From assembly GCF_020379485.1 (NCBI RefSeq), contig NC_063450.1:46590681-46654680 (forward strand): DNA of 64,000 nt, read 5' to 3'. The position numbers and the translations under genes were made by a program. The notes under the pieces were generated by a model. The model was not told where the DNA came from. It made no database searches and saw nothing but the letters and a program-made list of their open reading frames with translations. Below, in pieces: positions 34,913 to 45,475 of this stretch (its first letter is position 1; each line of letters begins with the position of its first letter). The DNA is from Brassica napus. Taxonomy: Eukaryota; Streptophyta; Magnoliopsida; Brassicales; Brassicaceae.

Positions 34913-35623
34913 AGACATGTGTGGGGGTTTCCTATCAAATTTTGATTCCATATGATAAAGTAAATATATAAAATTAACTAATATCTTATTTACATTTTAA
35001 ATTTATTTTTTTAATTTATATGTATAAATATAATTTTAAATAATATCATATTATTTTCATTTAGGCATGTGATTTTGTATATAATATTTGTTTTGAAAAT
35101 CAAATAAAAAATAAGATAAAGTTTCGATATATTCAAAATTACATAAATAAAGATCATATTATTTGAGAAGTCAGTTTCCTACGTGTCGTACTCACGTTAA
35201 TTCTTATAATGGTTGATTACTGAGGTACCCTTCATGAAATTCATATATTACATTTAATTACCATATTAAAGATTATTTTCCTTTTTAGTATAGTTTTTTT
35301 ATTATATTTTTTACAAACAACATATATTATAAAAGGTAAGTATTTAAAAATTTAAAAACGAATTTATAAAAATATTTATTTATATACAATGTGGTTTCAC
35401 AAAATAGGAAAGTTAACGAAAATAATACTGATATGCAGAAAAAATAATATTTCATATGCCATTTAAACATAATCTTAATTCTTAGATAACATAAACTATA
35501 TTTTCAAAGTAATAAACCGAGATATTTAAAAGCTATGAAGAAAATCTCTGTAAGATCAAAGTTCATCAGATCCACCTTCTTGTATCTCTCGTGGAAAACG
35601 TACCAATATGTTTATAAAACTAA

Positions 35624-35652
35624 CTAGGTGTTTTGCGCGGGCATAATAATTT
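35624..35652 (-). mobile_element. 3' end of an older Helitron, split by the MULE
   Basis: On the minus strand the sequence ends AAAACACCTAG at 35624, followed by T, with the half-stem CCCGCGC just upstream. The continuation of this Helitron resumes at 45623 after the MULE: GCATAATAATTT on the left joins TAATAATTTTACGAATATT on the right. Its 5' end to the right of 45632 is not identified. Confidence 0.65.
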
Positions 35653-36159
35653 GGGCTTTCTACAAGATTGATTCAAAATTCAAAGTCAAACCTAAAACTA
35701 ACCCATGTTTTTTTTTGGATTTTTCTTTTGTCCTATTCACCCCACAAGTTCATAATATTCACGAAAATGCCATCAATTTTTTTTTCTTTTTCGAAAATGA
35801 CATTTTTACTCTCTCACCCTCATCATCTTCAAGTAACTACAAGATTGTCATTGTCATAAATACCCCAACCACCATGAACAACCAATTTGAAGCTCTTAAT
35901 GCACCTAAAATCGATTTACACACTCTCTCTCTCACTTGTTATGAACTAAAAACAACATCTCTTTCACTTTGCCTCCATATTCATCCAAAAAACTCAAGCT
36001 TTTGATTCAAATTTTTTTATGGTTGATAGAGCCATTCAAGCATACTATTCTTGGTGGGTTACTTTCGTTTGAGATTCTGGGTGGTTGGAGAAGACTCTGT
36101 GTGCTAAGGAAGTCATCTCACTAGTTTAAGGTATGAAATTGAAATTTTTTCCAGATCTG

Positions 36160-36945
36160 TTCGTGTAGAAGACTTACACGTAAGTAGTCTGGCTGTAGAA
36201 GACTTACCCGTAAGTCTTCTGGTCAAACGGACGACTTACTTTTAAGTTGTCGAGGATAAATGGGTTAGTTTTACATTTGACCGAATTGTGTCAGATATTT
36301 GACTTTTCCTAGACGATTCCGGGAAAAAAAAAATTTCAATATTTTATTAAATCTGGACGACTTATCTGTAAGTCGTCTCAGGTTACTTTTGCAATTAAAA
36401 ATAAAACTTAAATATTTAACTTTTCCCTGACGACCTACGCGGAAGTCGTCAAGTAAGACGACTTACTTGAAAGTCGTCCATGATAAGCAAAGTCGTCCAG
36501 ATTTATTTCCTAGATTATGGTCAAACCTTGCTTATCTCAGACGACTTTCTCGTACGTCGTCTGCCTGGACGACTTTCAAGTAAGTCGTCTTGGTAAAGTT
36601 AAATATTTAAGTTTCTTTTTCGAATTGCAAACTAACCTGAGAAGACTTACAAATAAGTCGTCTAGCTTTAATAAAATATTGAAATTTTTGTTTTCCCGGA
36701 GACGACTTACTGGTAAGTCGTACAGAAAAAGTTAAATATCTGACACAATTCGGTCAAATGCAAAACTAACTCGTTTATCCTAGAAGACTTACTGGTAAGT
36801 CGTCCAGTTTTTTTTTTAACAAACAAAGCTGGACGACTTACTTGTAAGTCGTCCTATTTGAAATTCAATTGCAAAAATGACATGTTTGGACGACTTACTA
36901 GTAAGTCTTCCAGACGACTTACTGGTATGTCATCTGCGTCAATGT
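36160..36945. repeat. Palindrome field 1 (14 copies), MULE 5' non-coding region
   Basis: About 14 copies of a 22-bp palindrome with half-sites GACGACTTAC and GTAAGTCGTC around a variable 2-nt centre (CG, TG, TA, GG and others). Many are imperfect (GAAGACTTAC, GACGACTTTC). They are irregularly spaced and separated by repeated spacer phrases such as TTAAATATTT and GACACAATTCGGTCAAATG in both orientations. The field lies upstream of the transposase, ending about 60 bp before its first visible exon. Confidence 0.92.
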
Positions 36946-37003
36946 TTAGTAAACTTTCATTTTCTCTATGTTTACTAATGTGTTTTATTTTGAATTTTTG
37001 TAG

Positions 37004-37135
37004 ATGATGCGTCAGTTACATGCAGTGTATGGAGAATGGTTGTTGAAAGATTGTCGTTGGGATTTTGTGGTTGATAATGTCAAAGGTGCGAGAATCATTT
37101 TTTTGGGGGAAGGTTCGACACATGCTGAACTGATG
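37004..37135 (+). pseudogene. MULE transposase N-terminal exon, cut off by an insertion
   Basis: After a TTTTTGTAG acceptor at 37003, an open frame of 44 codons reads MMRQLHAVYGEWLLKDCRWD and later GARIIFLGEGSTHAELM. It ends in ATG at 37133-37135 where foreign DNA begins. The transposase ORF at 38540 begins with an ATG and continues AQEDYNLDMSTK, in the same phase as this exon if 37136-38542 is removed (joined ...HAELM/AQED...). I infer that it is the true N-terminus of the transposase. Confidence 0.8.
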
Positions 37136-38539
37136 TTAGGAGTTTTCAAGGATCCCAAGACAAATGTTGTAGTATAAAAGATTGTCGAACAAGTTCTGAG
37201 GGATATCAAAGCACCGAGAATGCAAGTACTCGCTTAATCTAAGTGCAACCAATGATTTAGATGAGTTTTAAGCTATGACTAAAACTAAAAGGCAATAACA
37301 GAATGATACTTTCTTGACTAAGGGAAAAGAGAACTCATGGGCATAGGGATTAGACCTTGGGTGATCAAGTTTCGAACTAAGGATGACAAATGATAAATCA
37401 AACTATCGACCTTAAGCCTAGACACAATTCTAAGCAAGCTCTATGTCTAGATGAATGCTCATTTGCTAACATATCTCAAACATCAAATGTCTTTGGTTGA
37501 ATAATATGAAAGCAATCATTACTAACAAGTCTATTAGCATTTTTAGCACCTTTAACAACAAATGTCTTTGGCAAAGTATACTAAAAGCCTAGGAGAGTTG
37601 TCTCAGGCATTTCATCAAACACTTTTTGGGTGGAAAATGCCTATTGATCAACTTTTGAGTGGCCAACTCAGAAGATGCATTATGAATACTCTACTAGCAA
37701 GGAACAAGAATGATCTACACTAAAACATCCTAGAACTAACCTAATCACCCTTAATCTCTCTAACCCATGAATTCAAAAGGTGATTACTCACTAATCTCCA
37801 TGATTACTCTTAAACCCATATTGGATTTCAGATTAATCATGTAGAGAAATAGATAAGAAATCAACAAGAACACAAGAACATAACAATCAAAATCCAAGAG
37901 ATAAACTTCTCAAGAGAGTTTTTGTGTATTTCTCAATAGATCAAAAGATAATCTGCCTGCCGGCTACAAAAGATGTTTAAAACATAGGTTTTAGAACTGT
38001 AAAACGTGCATAATGAAATGACCAAAAGGCCCTTAAGTAAATAGAAGTCGACCCAACAAGAGCGACCTCGGCATGTCGCTCCGACAAGTCGCTCCGGCCT
38101 CCGGGAGCGACCTCAGTGGGTCGCTCTGAGAGGTCGCTTCGGGCTTCGCTTCGTGTCGTCTCGCCATAGAGACACGAGTGACCTCGGGGCGTCGCTCTGG
38201 GCAAGTCGCTATGGGTTTCCAACAGGATGAATATGGCGAGCGACTTCACGGGGTCGCTCCAGCTAGGTCGCTCTGAGAGGTGCTTTGGAGCGACCTCATG
38301 ACGTCGCTGCAGAACCTCGCTCCCCTGCTCTGCTCGTCCAATGATCACATATTTCACCTCCTTTGAGCTCCAAATGCATCCAAATGTCCCCAAGAACTCC
38401 ATGTGGCACTCCAACACCTGATAAAGACTCGTGTATGCAAAATGTAACCTAAACATGGCTAAATCCTAGTCTATATGATCAAAATGCGGATGAATGGATA
38501 AGATAATGGAAATATGCAAGATATCATGAACTTCTTGCA
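37136..38539. mobile_element. 1.4-kb insertion splitting the MULE transposase
   Basis: Foreign DNA between two copies of ATG (37133-37135 and 38540-38542), which look like a 3-bp target duplication. It begins TTAGGAGTTTTCAAGGATCC and ends ATGAACTTCTTGCA. If one counts TG from the left ATG it would run TG...CA like an LTR, but no 4-6-bp target duplication is seen, so the class (solo-LTR-like or DNA element) is unresolved. At about 38047-38325 it carries its own palindrome-type field, GAGCGACCTC and GGTCGCTC in alternating orientation, producing a spurious 159-codon minus-strand frame. Confidence 0.75.
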
Positions 38540-40618
38540 ATGGCTCAAGAAGATTATAACCTGGACATGAGCACAAAATTTGTGGAGATAACCTACTCAT
38601 TACCAGCAGAATTGATGCAGGCTCCAGACACCCCTCCTATTCATGTTACAAGTGATACACAAGTTCGAAACTTGCTCGAGATAACCAAAACGCATGGAGT
38701 ACGGCTTTGTGTATCAAGCGGTAGCAAGGTGGAAACGGTTTCAGAGTTCGGAGAAAAAGATGATGAAGCTGATGAAGCTGATGAATGTTTTGAAGATGAT
38801 GATGATGATGATGATTTGGTTGAAGATGAAAATCATGATGGGGAGGAGGACGATGGGGAGGAGGATGCTGGTATCTCTATTGTTGCTGAAGCGGACGAGA
38901 ATGGTGAGGATTACAATGTTTATGGAAAGGTTGAAGATGAGGATGAGGAAGATGATGATATGTATTTTGAAGATATCAAAAAGATTGAAGGAGGAAGATC
39001 GAATGGTAACAATATCTATGTCAATCAGAGTTTTGTTAGCAAGGATTCACTGCTTTCAGAGCTGCGGTTGACAGCAGTGAGGTTTAGGTTCTCCTTCAGA
39101 ATATACAAGTCAACGAAAACTCTCCTTGTGAAAACATGTCCGGTTAGTGGTTGTCAATGGAAGGTCAGAGCGAGTGTGAAACATGGGACAAACACGTTTT
39201 GGGTAACAAAGCATGTGGAAAAACATACATACTCAGTGGGAGACCGACTCGCTCAGCGGAGACACTGTACTCCAAAGTATGTTGGTAGGCTTTTCATTGA
39301 TCGTGTTGGAATCATTGATGGGGTTAATCCGCATCATATCACTGATGCAATGAAGAACATGTTTGGCATGACGCTTCATTACACCACTTCATACAGAGCA
39401 CTTTTATATGCACAAATATTGGTGAGAGGATCAGCAGAATATGGGTATTCTCTGCCATCATATCTCGAGCAAATCTCCTTAGCAAATCCCGATTCTATCA
39501 CGGCTATAGAACTTGATTCTATCAATAGATTTAAGTATCTATTTCTCTCTTTTGGAGCTTCTATCAAAGGTTTTAAGTATCAGAGAAGGGTCATTGTGGT
39601 GGATGGGACTCACTTAAATGGGAAGTATGGAGGTGTTATGTTAGTTGCAGCCGCACAAGATGAGAATTTTCAGATATTTCCATTGGCTTTTGGGATCGTA
39701 GATGCTGAAAATGAACCTACTTGGGAATGGTTTTTCACAAAATTGGCTAGTTGTGTATCTGATGAGCAGCCTCTGGTGATAGTCTCTGACCGGCATGCGG
39801 CCATTAAAAGTGCGTGTGATAAGGTGTTTCCTTGGGCAACCCGAAGAATATGTTATTATCACCTTCAAGATAACATTCTCAAAAAGTATAAAGGGAAACA
39901 TCTCTTGTACTTGGTGAAAGGTGTTGCTTATGTTCATACGGTTTCAGATTTTGACTGGTACATGGCTGAGATACGGAGTGTAAACCCGGACCTTGCAACG
40001 TATTTGAAGAATGCTGACGTCAGCCTATGGTCAAGGGTTTATTGTCAGGGGGACAGGTACAACATAAAGACAAGCAACATCGCTGAATCTATTAATTCCG
40101 CTCTGAAGCGAGCTAGAGGATTTCTGGTTCAATTCCTGTTAGAGTTCATAAGGGAGAAGCTAGGAAAGTGGTTTTGGAAAAGGAGAGAAGATGCTTTGAG
40201 TCTCCCAACTCAACATAGTCGAGGTGTTGAATACTTGCTTGTTGTTCGATCGAAGATAGCGGATACGATGACGGTACAACCAATTGATGGATGGCGATTC
40301 TTTGTGAAAGGTGGGAAAATGGACTGTGTGGTTGATTTGGAACTTGGAAAGTGTGATTGTGGTGTCTATGCAGTGGAGAAAATTCCTTGCTCTCATGCTA
40401 TAGCTGCTGGAACATCTGCTGGTTTGTATATCTCCACACTTGTATGTCCAGTGTACTCAAAGGATTTTCTGTTTGCAGGATACTCAGAGAATATATATCC
40501 TTGTGTTGGACAACAAGTTGAGGAACGCACATGCTTTCCTCCGGATGTAAAGCGTGGTCCGGGAAGACAGAAGAAATCAAGATGGCAATCTTGGTTGGAG
40601 CTATCCATGATGAGATGA
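38540..40618 (+). pseudogene. MuDR-type MULE transposase, 692-codon ORF, both ends lost
   Basis: Large uninterrupted ORF. An acidic tract runs over residues ~72-150 (long Asp/Glu runs). A MuDR zinc region is at ~195-232 (CPVSGCQWKVRASV...HVEKHTY). The MULE catalytic core follows, with VVDGTHLNGKYGG (D355) and VIVSDRHAAI (D417); the third acidic residue is probably in NIAESINSAL. A SWIM finger CDCGVYAVEKIPCSHAIAA lies near 604-623. It moves the element by cut-and-paste in the nucleus (family knowledge). The present ATG is an internal Met at an insertion edge; the real N-terminus is at 37004. At the 3' end TGA (40616-40618) interrupts a frame that continues in phase to a CCHC knuckle, so the ORF is truncated at both ends though the core looks intact. 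Confidence 0.9.
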
Positions 40619-40711
40619 CGCAAACCCCGGAAGCAACACATGGTTTATAGATGCTCAAAATGCAAGGAAACTGGCCATACGAAACCACAATGTAAGTCGT
40701 CCAGTGATTAG
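40619..40711 (+). pseudogene. Zinc-knuckle tail of the transposase, beyond a premature stop
   Basis: In phase after the TGA the frame reads RKPRKQHMVYRCSKCKETGH, then TKPQC. This is a C-x2-C-x4-H-x4-C zinc knuckle, which MULE transposases usually carry after the SWIM finger. It ends at TAG 40709-40711, or at a GTAAGT donor directly after the last Cys (40692). Confidence 0.8.
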
Positions 40712-40880
40712 TCTTCCAGAAGACCTTCCATTAAGTCGTCCAGAAGGTCGTCTAGTTAGTCGTCCAAGGTTTTTTCTTCCAGAAGACCTTCAATTAAGTC
40801 GTCCAGGAGGTCGTCCAGTTAATCGTCCAGGGTTTTTTCTTCCAGAAGACCTTCAAGTTAGTCGTCCAGTGTTCAGTCTA
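40690..40880. repeat. Palindrome field 2, 3' of transposase
   Basis: Repeated GTAAGTCGTCCAG, TTAAGTCGTCCAG, TTAGTCGTCCA half-sites alternating with CTTCCAGAAGACCTTC-like phrases; a tandem of about 70 bp is visible (TTTTTTCTTCCAGAAGACCT twice). Confidence 0.8.
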
Positions 40881-41819
40881 TGTACTAAAAATTTGTGTAA
40901 TGAACTTATTTGTGTCAACTTCTTTGTCAAATTGCACTACCAAACAAATTTGAGATGGTCTTGCCATTTATATTATCCGAAATATAGTTACAAAATAGGG
41001 ATCAAGTACAAATACAAAATAAGGATCAAGTTCAAATACACACATCAGCCTAATCTATCATACAAAATAATCTAATGTGACCTATTAATCACCCGTCATA
41101 CGCACCCAGGTTGTCATCCATGTCCTTGTTTTCGAACTCATGCGCGTCAGGAAGCTCTTGAAATATATCCACCGCCATCTTATCCCTCATACTCTTCCTG
41201 TTGGCCTTAGCAAAGTCTTTTTTACTAAACTATATTCCAAGAGCATGACATTCAATGTACTTTAGAGTGTACACGCCACAATTACCAGCTCGGGCCGGAG
41301 GTATATTGGTCGGTCTCTCATATGTGAATGGCTCCAGGCTGTATTGGGCACGTTGTTCGTCTGAGGAAGCGCACTCAACAAGCAGATAAGGGACCATGTA
41401 GAGAAAAGGCTTCATTACCACATCGAGTTCTTCTGGGGATATACTGGAACAAATGCTGTCAAAGACGACTATGTGCCTCTTAGGGATCGATATCCACATA
41501 GCAATCCAATGAGTGTCGGCGTAGTTCACTGGCGAATAGATATCATCAATATCCGTCCCCCAACCCTTGTTCGATTAGCAAAATGATGGTACCTGCACAA
41601 TAATTCCACGCCCCACCAGGGAGTCTTCTTTCTAAGCCGTTCTGATCGTGCTCCGAGTCCTTAAAATCCTTGAAGTTGAATCTTCATTGCTGAGCAAAGA
41701 GATGATCAAGGAAGCACATTCTCTCGCTGCTGAAATGTTGTGGGTTAGCGTCATACCTCTTCCTCAGTACATTAATCCAAGCATCAATATGTTGCAGATA
41801 AAATAGAGTACAAGTCAGA

Positions 41820-41960
41820 AGATATCATACGACTTACTGGTAAGTCGTCTACGTATAAGACTTACCAGACGACTTACAAGTAATTTGTAGACGAATTAAG
41901 TCGTCTACGCAGACGACTTATCAGTAAGTCATCTAAGTCATAGCAGAAGACTTACACAGT
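41820..41960. repeat. Palindrome field 3, intron of the DUF1985-Ulp1 gene
   Basis: Three to four copies of the MULE palindrome (ACGACTTACTGGTAAGTCGT; GACGACTTATCAGTAAGTCA), lying between Ulp1 exons. Confidence 0.85.
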
Positions 41961-43354
41961 CCTCCAGCCACTCTAAGGAGGTTCAGAGGATTTGATACCA
42001 CTAAGTTCTACTTTTACGTGGTTTTTTATCGAGAGCTGTTCTATAATGACTGCAAACACAAAATGTTGAAAAGCGATCAGTTTTTGTACACTAAAGCAAA
42101 CTATTATAGGAAAAGCAAGTTATAATGGGAAAAGCAAACACTTACGAACAAGCTTTCAACCAATCAGCGAGCTCCTTCAACTTCTTCTTGTCAATTGGTG
42201 CAAAAGGATTATAGTCTGGATAAAACTTTCTATTTGAAATGATTACTCTGGCCGTGTTGTTTGCCGTATAAGGAGATTGCTGTGAGGCAGCAAGTTTCCT
42301 TGTTCGATCACTCTTTGCACGGCAAAGTGCCAAAGCAACATCTTTCTTTTCCTGATATCTAGCATCTTTCTTCTGTATATCTGAAACAGTGGGTTGATTT
42401 TTGTCCAATAGAACAAGGCTCGGTTCTGGAGCTTTATCTTTCGAGGAACTAGCATCTGCGGGCACAGCTGCGGGCACATCTGGACCTTTATCCTCCGTCA
42501 AGCTCTTCCTTCCCGCGTTCGTCCCATTGACACTTTCACTCTGCAATATACAAGATGGGTTTATACAATAATAACCAAAGATCCATTTCAAACAATAATA
42601 AACAATGAGTGTCTTCAAACATGAAACAAAATACATATATAAAATCCATACACTATAAACAAAGCACACATGTTCTGACATACAAGAAACAAAGCAAATG
42701 CAACTTTTCAGTTCTTATTCTTAAGACTTTGTCTAGTCAATCTCTTGTTGGGAGAGGATTCGTTACTAACCCCGGGTTCGAGCGTCGGTTTAGGTGGAGA
42801 GGTAGTGTTTTAAGATGATGTCCCTTTCCGTTTTGTGGTGATACCAACCTTATTTTCTACAGCTTCCACCATTTGCGAAAAATACTTGATCTCCTTAAGG
42901 CACGTCTCAAACCTTTCCCTCATGGCATCAGCTATGTCCTTGGACATGGTTTTAATATCCTCTTTGGTCAACCCACCAACAGTCGTTGTCACCTCTTCAC
43001 TAGCCTCTGCAGCTGCCTCTTCACTAGCTTCTGCAGGTGCCTCTTTAGGAGCTTTCTTCCGAGGTCTTGGACTGTCTTCCTTCACTACCTTTTTCTTCGC
43101 TGGACTCACAACCGCCGACTTTGTATTGACCCAAGTACCGGTGACTTCCCAGCAATCCATGGTCCACTTCCACGGTTTCTTCACAAACATGAGTTTAATT
43201 ATGTTCTCCGCGAGCGTGTCCTCGACATCAAACTCCCATTTTGGAAACATTTCAGCAATGTCCTTCTGAACAAAGTTGATCACCCTAGTCTGCAGTAAAT
43301 AGAAGATATGAACTTAGATATTTGACGGATTAAGAAAGATGGAAAGAAAAGACT

Positions 43355-43575
43355 TCACAGACGACTTATAATTAAGTCGTCTGGAAAGTCTTCCAGCTGG
43401 ACGACTTAGTAGACGACTTATAATTAAGTAGTCTGGATAGTCTTCCCAGACGACTTAATTATAAGGCTTCTACTAAGTCATCCAGCTGGAAGACTTTCCA
43501 GACGACTTAATTATAAGTCTTCTTCTAAGTCGTCTAATTGGAAGACTTATCAGACGACTTAATTATAAGTTTTCT
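43355..43575. repeat. Palindrome field 4, intron 1 of the DUF1985-Ulp1 gene
   Basis: Six or more copies of a variant palindrome with the centre TTATAATTAA (GACGACTTATAATTAAGTCG), alternating with GTCTTCCAGCTGGAAGAC-like palindromes. Core variants here differ from fields 1 and 6. Confidence 0.88.
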
Positions 43576-44487
43576 GCGGAGTTGTCCAGATTGAAGTAAA
43601 TACCTGACTGAGGATAGCCTCTTTAAACTGTATGCGTCCTTTGCGACCCTTGTAAGCCAGTATCGGTGGAGACGGATTGTTTGGGAGAGGATTACCAAAA
43701 GTAGCACCCAATTCCGGAAGAGCTGTGTACACCCAGACCTGGAGAGCTTGCGCAAACCCATTAATAGTGTAACAACCCGAAATATCTCTGCCTTTCACAG
43801 AGTCCATCAGCACCTTAAACGCGACTCCCCCATGGATAATTCTCAAACTGTTCTAGCTCCATCACTAGCCTTGCCAGACTAACCCGTGTAGGGGTTGAAT
43901 ACTTTCTCCCTTCAATGTATCCAGTGAAGATGGCAAGGTACGCGAGCCGCTTGCGATCATCCCGAGACCACCCTTCACATCTCTCAAGTGCTGCTATTAT
44001 CTTCTGAGTAGATGGCCCAGCTTCGACCTGAAATCCCATCATCTCCCAAAAAGAAGTCAACTCCTTTGTAACAACAGAGTAAGGTCTCTCAAGGTCCTTG
44101 ATGTACTCGCAGTTTAGACCAGTGAGGTTTTCAAACTCTAACAGTGAAAACCTCACAGGTTCTGGACCAACGAGACTCCACAGTTCATACTTCTTCTTTA
44201 TGTCCAGCTGGAAACTGAGCATGTAGTGAACCATCCTTGAAGCCAATCAAATCCCAGCTCTTGAAACTTGATGAAAACTCCCAACTTCAACTCCTTCAGC
44301 TCTTCATATTCGTCATCATGAAGAATTTTCTTTAAAGCAGCATGCAACGTCCAACAAGTATGATACGAAATGCTATGCAGTGTGGGGGGCTCTTCCCCTA
44401 ATGTATATATCCTACGGGGGAGTTCTGGCATCTCCATTTTTTTTTCCTGCAAAACAATCAAAGACAACTATCTCAAACAATCAAAGA

Positions 44488-44562
44488 CTTATAATTAAGT
44501 CGTCTGGCAAGTTTTCCAGCAGGAAGACTTTCCAGATGACTTAAATATAAGTCTTCCAAGAC
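44488..44562. repeat. Palindrome field 5, upstream of the DUF1985 ATG
   Basis: ACTTATAATTAAGTCGTCTG, then AGGAAGACTTTCCAGATGAC and TTAAATATAAGTCTTCC. Same variant family as field 4. Confidence 0.8.
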
Positions 44563-44942
44563 TTCTAGTTTTATGTTCATCTTTTCCTCAATCAATCACT
44601 CAACAGTAAGAGATATAACTTACCGGCGGCGGAGTTCAACGAGACGCCTCTGAGAGAATGCGCGCTAGGGTTTCCTCTCGGATCTTAAATAGAGGAAGCG
44701 GCTGTGAGAACGGTGGTGAGAACGACAGTGATAACGGCGGAGAGATAACCGGCGGTGAGAACGATGAGAACGATGGATTAGAGAGAATCGACGGAAATCG
44801 CCTTCGAAATCGCCTTTGAGAGAAACAGCTTTAGGATTTTCTGATTTTTGATAAACAGTGAAAAAAAAACACCTTATATATGGCCGGTAAATAATCCGGT
44901 TAGGTTTAAAAGTACATTGTAAAATTAAAGGTTTGGTCCGGT

Positions 44943-45010
44943 TTGGACGACTTACTAGTAAGTCGTCTGTTGAATATTGTACATCAGACGACTTACTAGT
45001 AAGTCGTCCC
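44943..45010. repeat. Palindrome field 6, 5' side of the Ulp1 gene
   Basis: Two identical palindromes, GACGACTTAC-TA-GTAAGTCGTC, 45 bp apart and separated by TGTTGAATATTGTACATCA. Confidence 0.9.
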
Positions 45011-45389
45011 AGACCCTAAATTTAACCCCTAAACTAAATTGACTAAATTAACTAACTAACCACGTTATAAACCCGTAGTTATACTTAAATAGTGTTTACT
45101 ATACACAGAAATAAACACACTTAGGTAAATTTTAAAGTTTTCAAAAAAACATTTATGCATTTCAAAATCTAACCCTAAGAACACATAAAATACTACAACA
45201 TATGTTAGCAAAACCTAAACCAAAGAATATCATGACTCACTACTTTCACTCATCTATGTCGAAAATAATTAACTTTTGTTATATCTTAATTTATATATCT
45301 TAAAACATATGTTAATTACATAATTTCAATTTTTCACTTATCAAAATATTTTTTACATAAATTTTAAATTATTTCTAAGAAGAACTAGT

Positions 45390-45475
45390 CCAGACGACTT
45401 TCCAGTAAGTCGTCTGGACGAGTTACTGTAAAGTCGTCTGGGCAGACGACCCAGACGACTTACGGGGTTTAGAAA
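45390..45475. repeat. Palindrome field 7, near the MULE right end
   Basis: CAGACGACTTTCCAGTAAGT, TCGTCTGGACGAGTTACTGT, AAGTCGTCTGG-CAGACGACCC and AGACGACTTACGGGG, about 150 bp from the right terminus. Confidence 0.85.

Larger units (their letters stand above)
41089..44437 (-). pseudogene. DUF1985-Ulp1 (C48 peptidase) gene of the MULE, broken
   Basis: From ATG 44437 the minus strand reads MEMPELPRRIYTLGEEPPTL and a DUF1985 domain (VRFSLLEFENLTGLNC, WEMMGFQVEAGPS, KGRDISGCYTINGFAQALQVW). Donor near 43604. The second exon (about 43291) starts RVINFVQKDIAEMFPKWEFD and has a Lys/Glu/Ala-rich linker. The third exon (about 42540) starts SESVNGTNAG. Then come WINVLRKRYDANPQHFSSER and the Ulp1 catalytic region THWIAMWISIPKRHIVVFDS (His, Asp) and GNCGVYTLKYIECHALGI (Cys). 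SUMO-type proteases of this kind occur only in certain MULEs (family knowledge). Lesions: 1-nt loss near 44242, 1-nt gain near 43836, a stop after GTSS at 42810, stops near 42015, and TAG after ALGI at 41230. The catalytic His, Asp and Cys remain. Confidence 0.88.

Noticed and set aside
35154..35200. Helitron-like 5' end (A/TCATATTATTTGAGAAGTCA) on the plus strand
   Set aside because: Resembles a 5' terminus but no plus-strand hairpin-CTRR end could be paired with it.
35628..36005. 125-codon plus-strand frame at the MULE left end
   Set aside because: Low-complexity, AT-rich MULE terminal sequence; no family resemblance and it starts inside the older Helitron.
36160..36945. CRISPR-like array appearance of the regularly recurring palindromes
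   Set aside because: Plant nuclear DNA; spacing is irregular, spacers are themselves repeated, and the units are dispersed over many fields within a transposon.
37977..38456. 159-codon minus-strand open frame
   Set aside because: It is produced by the alternating GAGCGACC/GGTCGCTC repeat field (SERP/DLSERP-type repeats) inside the 1.4-kb insertion; no start context or homology.
37131..38541. Simple solo LTR (TG...CA) reading of the transposase insertion
   Set aside because: TG and CA can be found at the edges, but the flanks share only ATG, not a 4-6-bp duplication, so the LTR call is not supported.
38694..39071. 125-codon Met/Lys-rich plus-strand frame
   Set aside because: Shifted frame over the GATGAT-rich acidic tract of the transposase.
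42835..43298. Plus-strand frames of 141-144 codons
   Set aside because: Antisense shadows of the Lys/Glu/Ala-rich linker exon of the DUF1985-Ulp1 gene.
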